DNA of 9,435 nucleotides from positions 1 through 9,435 of the forward strand of contig JAJZDL010000113.1 in assembly GCA_021851465.1 (NCBI GenBank), written 5' to 3'. Position 1 is the first letter of the stretch; the number at the start of each line of letters is the position of its first letter. Position numbers and translations under genes: made by a program. Below are positions 5,979-9,435 of the stretch, piece by piece. Below the pieces are notes generated by a model that had not been told where the DNA came from, made no database searches, and was given only the letters and a program-made list of their open reading frames with translations. Source of the DNA: Acidobacteriota bacterium. GTDB taxonomy: Bacteria > Acidobacteriota > Terriglobia > Terriglobales > Acidobacteriaceae.

Positions 5979-7421
5979 ATGAAGAAGGTAGTCTTAGCCT
6001 CTCTCCTGGCGTGTGCCACGATTGCATCGGGTCTGTCTACCGCGTTCGCCCAGCAACCAGTCAACCTGGGGTCGGCAGCCCAAGGGGCCAGTGCGCCGTG
6101 TGCGCTGCCGGATGCCGAGTACACGGCCTATACCAACGGAATGAACCAGAGCAACCCGCAGGCCAAGGCATCGGGCATTGAGGCATACCTCACCGCCTAT
6201 CCCACTTCTGCGTGCCCCGATATTCGGCTGAGCACTCTGGAGATCCTGATGGCGACGTACAGCGGGTTCGACGCTGCGAAGACGTTGAGCGCTGCCGACC
6301 GCGTGCTGCAACTCGATCCTACGAACATCCAGGCCCTGACGTACGAGGCGTACCTGCGCAAGGGCGCGGCAGACGCGATGACCGACGCAACGGCCAAGCA
6401 GGCCGCGCTCGATGCCGCCGCGGGGTTTGCGCAGCGGGGGCTTGCCGCACCCAAACCGGCCAGCATGTCCGCCGCCGACTTCAAGAAGGCGCAGGACGCC
6501 GCGTTCCCGATCTTCTACAGCACCATTGGCGAAGATGCGCTGGGCAAGAAGGACAGCGCGACCGCCATCGACGCATACAAAAAGGAACTGGCATACGTTC
6601 CGTTGACGGAGACCGAGAACCCCAAGACGTATCTGCAGGAGACCTACTACCTGGCCCTCGCCTACTACCAGTCGACTCCGCCGGACTATCTTGACTGCAC
6701 CTACTATATGTCTCGCTTTGTGGCGTATGCCCCTGAGCCGTACAAGTCGCAGGCCACTCCGCTTGCGAAGTACTGCTATACCAAATACCACGGCGCAGCC
6801 GACGGTTACGATGCAGTCGCGACCGCGGCCGCGGCCAACCTGAACCCGCCGGCGGGGCTCTTCGACTCGATCAAGCCAGCGCCCACTCCGGCCGAAGTGA
6901 TCAACAACGTCTTTGCAACCACTCCGGATCTCGGCTCTCTCGCACCCGGCGACATGGAGTTTATCCTGCAAAACGGCACGCCGGACCAGGCCGCCAAGGT
7001 CTGGAACACGGTCAAAGACAAGTCCCGCGAGTTTCCCAACGTGCTTGTTGTCGCTTCTACTCCGACGCAGGTACAGGTTGCCTTGTCGGACGATGCGGTG
7101 CAGTCCAAGACTGCGGACTTCACCTTCAACCTGACTCCGCCGGAGCCGATTCCCGACCTGAAAGAACATGCGACCCCGGCCGAGAAGGCCGCCTACAAAA
7201 AGAAAGAAGATGCCGCACAGAAGCTGGCTGCACAGATTGCCGCAGCCACGGCCCCAGGCCAGACGGTCACATTGGACGGCACCTACGACTCTTATACGCC
7301 CAAGCCCATCATGATTATGATGAGCGACGGCGCGGTGGTCCTGCCCAAGCCGGACAAGCCCGCGGCTGCGGCACACCACACCACCCATACCACTCATACA
7401 ACACATTCCAGCCAGCAGTAA
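5979..7421 (+). CDS. Secreted helical-repeat (TPR-like) protein of unknown function with His-Thr-Thr tail
   Basis: This 480-residue protein has a textbook signal peptide (MKKVVLASLLACATIASGLS, cleavage near AFA|QQ at residue 24). Residues about 45-280 are Ala- and Tyr-rich helices with TPR-like units, for example AADRVLQLDPTNIQALTYEA at 105-124, and a later pair around LGKKDSATAIDAYKKEL and ETYYLALAYYQ (188-231). Residues about 335-455 are different in character: beta-rich stretches VLVVASTPTQVQVALSD and GQTVTLDGTYDSYTPKPIMI flank a charged helix (KAAYKKKEDAAQKLAAQI). This could be an OB-fold-like domain, by inference only. The end is HHTTHTTHTTH (466-476), a possible metal-binding tail. Four cysteines occur in the mature part. 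It lies downstream of a strong promoter and a long leader, and is followed by a 13-bp hairpin, so it is probably a single-gene transcript. No enzymatic motif was seen and no function is assigned. Confidence 0.88.
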   Translation: MKKVVLASLLACATIASGLSTAFAQQPVNLGSAAQGASAPCALPDAEYTAYTNGMNQSNPQAKASGIEAYLTAYPTSACPDIRLSTLEILMATYSGFDAAKTLSAADRVLQLDPTNIQALTYEAYLRKGAADAMTDATAKQAALDAAAGFAQRGLAAPKPASMSAADFKKAQDAAFPIFYSTIGEDALGKKDSATAIDAYKKELAYVPLTETENPKTYLQETYYLALAYYQSTPPDYLDCTYYMSRFVAYAPEPYKSQATPLAKYCYTKYHGAADGYDAVATAAAANLNPPAGLFDSIKPAPTPAEVINNVFATTPDLGSLAPGDMEFILQNGTPDQAAKVWNTVKDKSREFPNVLVVASTPTQVQVALSDDAVQSKTADFTFNLTPPEPIPDLKEHATPAEKAAYKKKEDAAQKLAAQIAAATAPGQTVTLDGTYDSYTPKPIMIMMSDGAVVLPKPDKPAAAAHHTTHTTHTTHSSQQ

Positions 7422-7445
7422 GCTGAGAGGGAATGCGTGGCGTAC

Positions 7446-7475
7446 GATGAGGCAGCCGAATGCGGCTGCCTCATC
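7446..7475. terminator. Perfect 13-bp hairpin between convergent genes, probable bidirectional terminator
   Basis: GATGAGGCAGCCG and CGGCTGCCTCATC pair perfectly around an AATG loop, 24 bases after the stop of the 5979 gene. It lacks a T-run on either side. In GC-rich genomes such hairpins still mark transcript ends, or protect 3' ends. Its place between two converging genes supports termination from both sides. Confidence 0.6.
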
Positions 7476-7517
7476 TGCGTTCAGGAGCCTCGACCAAGAC
7501 GCGGTGTGTCGTGCGAC

Positions 7518-7537
7518 GAGAGTCTCGCGGGACTCTT
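7518..7537. terminator. Second hairpin in the convergent spacer, possible terminator of the GH2 gene
   Basis: AGAGTC (7519-7524) pairs with GACTCT (7531-7536), extendable by a G-T pair, around a 6-base loop. It lies about 50 bases beyond the stop of the minus-strand glycosidase. There is no T-run, so its role is uncertain. Confidence 0.3.
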
Positions 7538-7586
7538 CGCCGCGCGCGAAGCGAAGATCCTTGCCCGATGCCAAGGCGAGCTTCCG

Positions 7587-9435
7587 CTATTGCGTCAGCC
7601 AGCCCAGCGCGTTGGCGAGGAACCGTTGTTGCAGGACGGGGTGCAATTGCGGCACACGCTGGTAGACGAGCTTGCCCGCGCCAAGCCGTGCGGTGAAGGT
7701 CCCCGCGCCGATCTGGCGGGAGTGGTCGCGCGAGTATGCTGCGACGATCTCGACCTCAGCGCCGCCCGGTGCGGTCTCGATCAACAGGCCGTTCGCCGCC
7801 TGCCCCCGCGCCTGGTAGTGGATCCCCATTGCCTGATCGACGGGCAAGCCTTCGTAGAGTGGGTGCTTGCGCACGAAGTACCAGTTGCCCATCCAGGGCG
7901 CACGAATGTCGCCGACGGCGCCGTTGTAGGTGAAGGCCCCGGCGGCGGCAAGCTGCTTGGCCACGCCATCGGAGAGCGCGTCGGTCTGAGGGATGGCAAG
8001 CAGCGGCGTTCCTGCCTTGACCGCCTCAACAATTCCTTCGGCGAACGCGCCCGGCTGTGGCATTCTGCGCGCGGTGCCGGCCGCTCCGCCGGGCTGCGCT
8101 TCGAGGCCCGTGGTGTCGCCCGCATTCTGCATGGTCGAAGTGCCGCCGACCACGCCAGACGAGACGATGGCATCGTATCTCTCTCCCGGTTTGAAGTCGT
8201 GCAGGATGTACTGTGAACCCAGTTGACCGAGCTGTTTGCGCAGGGCGGGCGAGATGCCGGAGACGGCGATATGCAGCGGGGGATTGGCAGTGCAATCGCA
8301 AGGCTGCGCGGCAACCCAGATCTCTTTCGTCTGCGTGGCCAGCGGCGCGGACGATAGCGCAAACTTGAAGCGGTAGAGGCCGACCTCGGAGAGCGGCGGC
8401 GTAACGAAGGCCTCCTTGATGAGGTAGGAGAAGACGTCGGGCGTTTGCGTGGGAGCAGGGAACTCGCCGAGGTGAAGCAGCTTGCCCAGGGGCGTGACGG
8501 CGGTAAAGGTGAGGGTGCCGCTCGCTGGCTTCGATGTGTCGTTGAGCAGGAAGAGATCGAAGGTCGCGGGCTGGTCCAGCGCGACGCACATTGTGCGCTG
8601 CTTGGCGACGGGGCGCACCGGCAGCAGTGAGCCGGCGATGGGGCCGGGGTCGGACTTGTAATTGCGCAGGTTGTCCACGATGCCGGAGTGGTTCTCGATC
8701 GACGTGCTCTCCCAGCCTGAGATGGCGCAGAAGTCCAGCTCGTCGGAGATGCGCGCGTTCTCCAGATAGTTCTGCCAGGAGTCGTAGCACTTTTTGCCGA
8801 GCGAGAGCCAGAGCGTTTCGGTCGCTGGAAATGCGCCGCGGAACTTCCACTTGTCGAGGAATGCGTCGTAGGCGGCAAGAATCTCCCGGTGGTCGCGCAG
8901 GTCGTAGCTTTGGTTCGGCGGCTGGTTGCCGAGGCCGGTGCCGCGCGGGTCTGCATACTGGTGCAGCATGAGCGAGTGGTTGTCGGGCGTGGCGCAGCCC
9001 TCCATCTCGCCGAACTCGCTGATGACCGTGCGCTCCGGCGACTTGTAGGTAAAGTCGGTGGGCGATTTATAAAACTCGTCGTACCACTGGTCGCCCGCGC
9101 CCTGGTGCTGGTCCCACCATCCGCCCCATGGTTCCTCGTCCGAGCGGTGCAGCCGGCCGTCGTAGGGTGCGAACCACGCCTGCGCGGCCTTGCGCGGCGG
9201 CGCGACGAAGCCGTCGTTCAGCACGATGCATCGGCTGGGGTCCTCGGTGCGCATGGCTTCAAGGATGGCGATGGTGTCTGGGTTCGTCAGGTCTGCGCCG
9301 ATCTCGTTCTGCAGGCAGTACTCGATGACGCACGGGTGAGAACGGAAGGCCTTGACCATCTCGACGCACTTGACGAACATATATCGCTGGGCGAAGATGT
9401 CCGCGGTATCGGTTGGTTTTTCCATCACGATGGAC
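7587..9435 (-). CDS. GH2-type glycoside hydrolase, C-terminal part (5' end outside window)
   Basis: The frame stays open to the right edge, so GTG 9428 and ATG 9425 are internal and only about 615 residues are present. Numbering here counts from GTG 9428. The first part is the second half of a TIM barrel. HPCVIEYCLQNE gives the Asn-Glu pair with acid/base Glu42. TVISEFGEMEG gives nucleophile Glu138, 96 residues later, as expected for retaining clan-A enzymes of family GH2. SGWESTSIENHSGIVDNLRNYK (239-258 and on) looks like the end of the barrel. A beta-sandwich region follows at about 275-375. Residues about 385-613 resemble a glutamine-amidotransferase-like Rossmann domain without an evident catalytic Cys (YDAIVSSG, AGTPLLAIP, KHPLYEGLP). 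The enzyme probably removes sugars from plant or microbial glycans; beta-galactosidase, mannosidase and glucuronidase cannot be told apart here, and export cannot be judged. It converges with the 5979 gene. Confidence 0.85.
   Translation of the reverse strand, partial: SIVMEKPTDTADIFAQRYMFVKCVEMVKAFRSHPCVIEYCLQNEIGADLTNPDTIAILEAMRTEDPSRCIVLNDGFVAPPRKAAQAWFAPYDGRLHRSDEEPWGGWWDQHQGAGDQWYDEFYKSPTDFTYKSPERTVISEFGEMEGCATPDNHSLMLHQYADPRGTGLGNQPPNQSYDLRDHREILAAYDAFLDKWKFRGAFPATETLWLSLGKKCYDSWQNYLENARISDELDFCAISGWESTSIENHSGIVDNLRNYKSDPGPIAGSLLPVRPVAKQRTMCVALDQPATFDLFLLNDTSKPASGTLTFTAVTPLGKLLHLGEFPAPTQTPDVFSYLIKEAFVTPPLSEVGLYRFKFALSSAPLATQTKEIWVAAQPCDCTANPPLHIAVSGISPALRKQLGQLGSQYILHDFKPGERYDAIVSSGVVGGTSTMQNAGDTTGLEAQPGGAAGTARRMPQPGAFAEGIVEAVKAGTPLLAIPQTDALSDGVAKQLAAAGAFTYNGAVGDIRAPWMGNWYFVRKHPLYEGLPVDQAMGIHYQARGQAANGLLIETAPGGAEVEIVAAYSRDHSRQIGAGTFTARLGAGKLVYQRVPQLHPVLQQRFLANALGWLTQ

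Noticed and set aside
7546..7560. GCGAAGCGAAGATCC resembling the right end of the dispersed repeat
   Set aside because: Only the low-complexity right half matches, with one base missing and no left arm, so chance is likely in this GC-rich spacer.
5994..7574. Long minus-strand open frame opposite the secreted repeat protein (526 codons)
   Set aside because: Arg/Gly/Val-rich composition without domains. The plus-strand frame has promoter, ribosome binding site, signal peptide and terminator.
1..9435. CRISPR array, tRNA, rRNA, transposase or phage genes
   Set aside because: No regularly spaced repeats, cloverleaf-like sequence, rRNA motifs, or transposase or integrase motifs were seen on either strand.

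Overview
The window is high-GC, protein-dense bacterial chromosome. The organism was not identified by any search. The best guess is an acidobacterium of the Terriglobia type (Acidobacterium, Granulicella, Terriglobus or Edaphobacter relatives). The reasons are a kdsD fragment (so an LPS-bearing, Gram-negative-type envelope), many secreted hydrolases, and the dispersed element whose translated shadows read 'CHPERSEGS' and 'ILRCAQDD', which is frequent in such genomes. There is no sign of phage, transposase, CRISPR, tRNA or rRNA.

Layout. (1) 1-443, plus strand: the 3' end of kdsD (arabinose-5-phosphate isomerase), covering the end of the SIS domain and two CBS domains. (2) 507-2057, plus: an exported alpha/beta hydrolase with a PAF-acetylhydrolase-like Ser-Asp-His triad and a C-terminal TPR tail. 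(3) 5653-2093, minus: panB, panC and a secreted type-B carboxylesterase, all codirectional. PanB and PanC make pantothenate from ketoisovalerate and beta-alanine. A two-copy dispersed repeat lies between panB and panC. (4) 5654-5978: a divergent regulatory region of about 325 bp. It holds a candidate panB promoter (minus), a good sigma70-type promoter (plus), three successive inverted repeats, and a long leader that can fold into two abutting hairpins. (5) 5979-7421, plus: a secreted helical-repeat protein of unknown function with a His-Thr-Thr tail. (6) 7422-7586: a convergent intergenic spacer with a perfect 13-bp hairpin and a second weaker one. (7) 7587 to the right edge, minus: the C-terminal part of a GH2-type glycoside hydrolase with an unusual C-terminal glutamine-amidotransferase-like domain.

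How the genes relate. PanB and PanC clearly act in one pathway (coenzyme A precursor synthesis). The other genes look like housekeeping (kdsD) and scavenging or envelope functions (esterase, hydrolase, glycosidase), with no obvious shared system. I did not find a convincing new multi-gene system. The most interesting non-coding signal is the structured leader and palindrome cluster between panB and the secreted repeat protein. The next is the repeat pair inside the panB-panC spacer.
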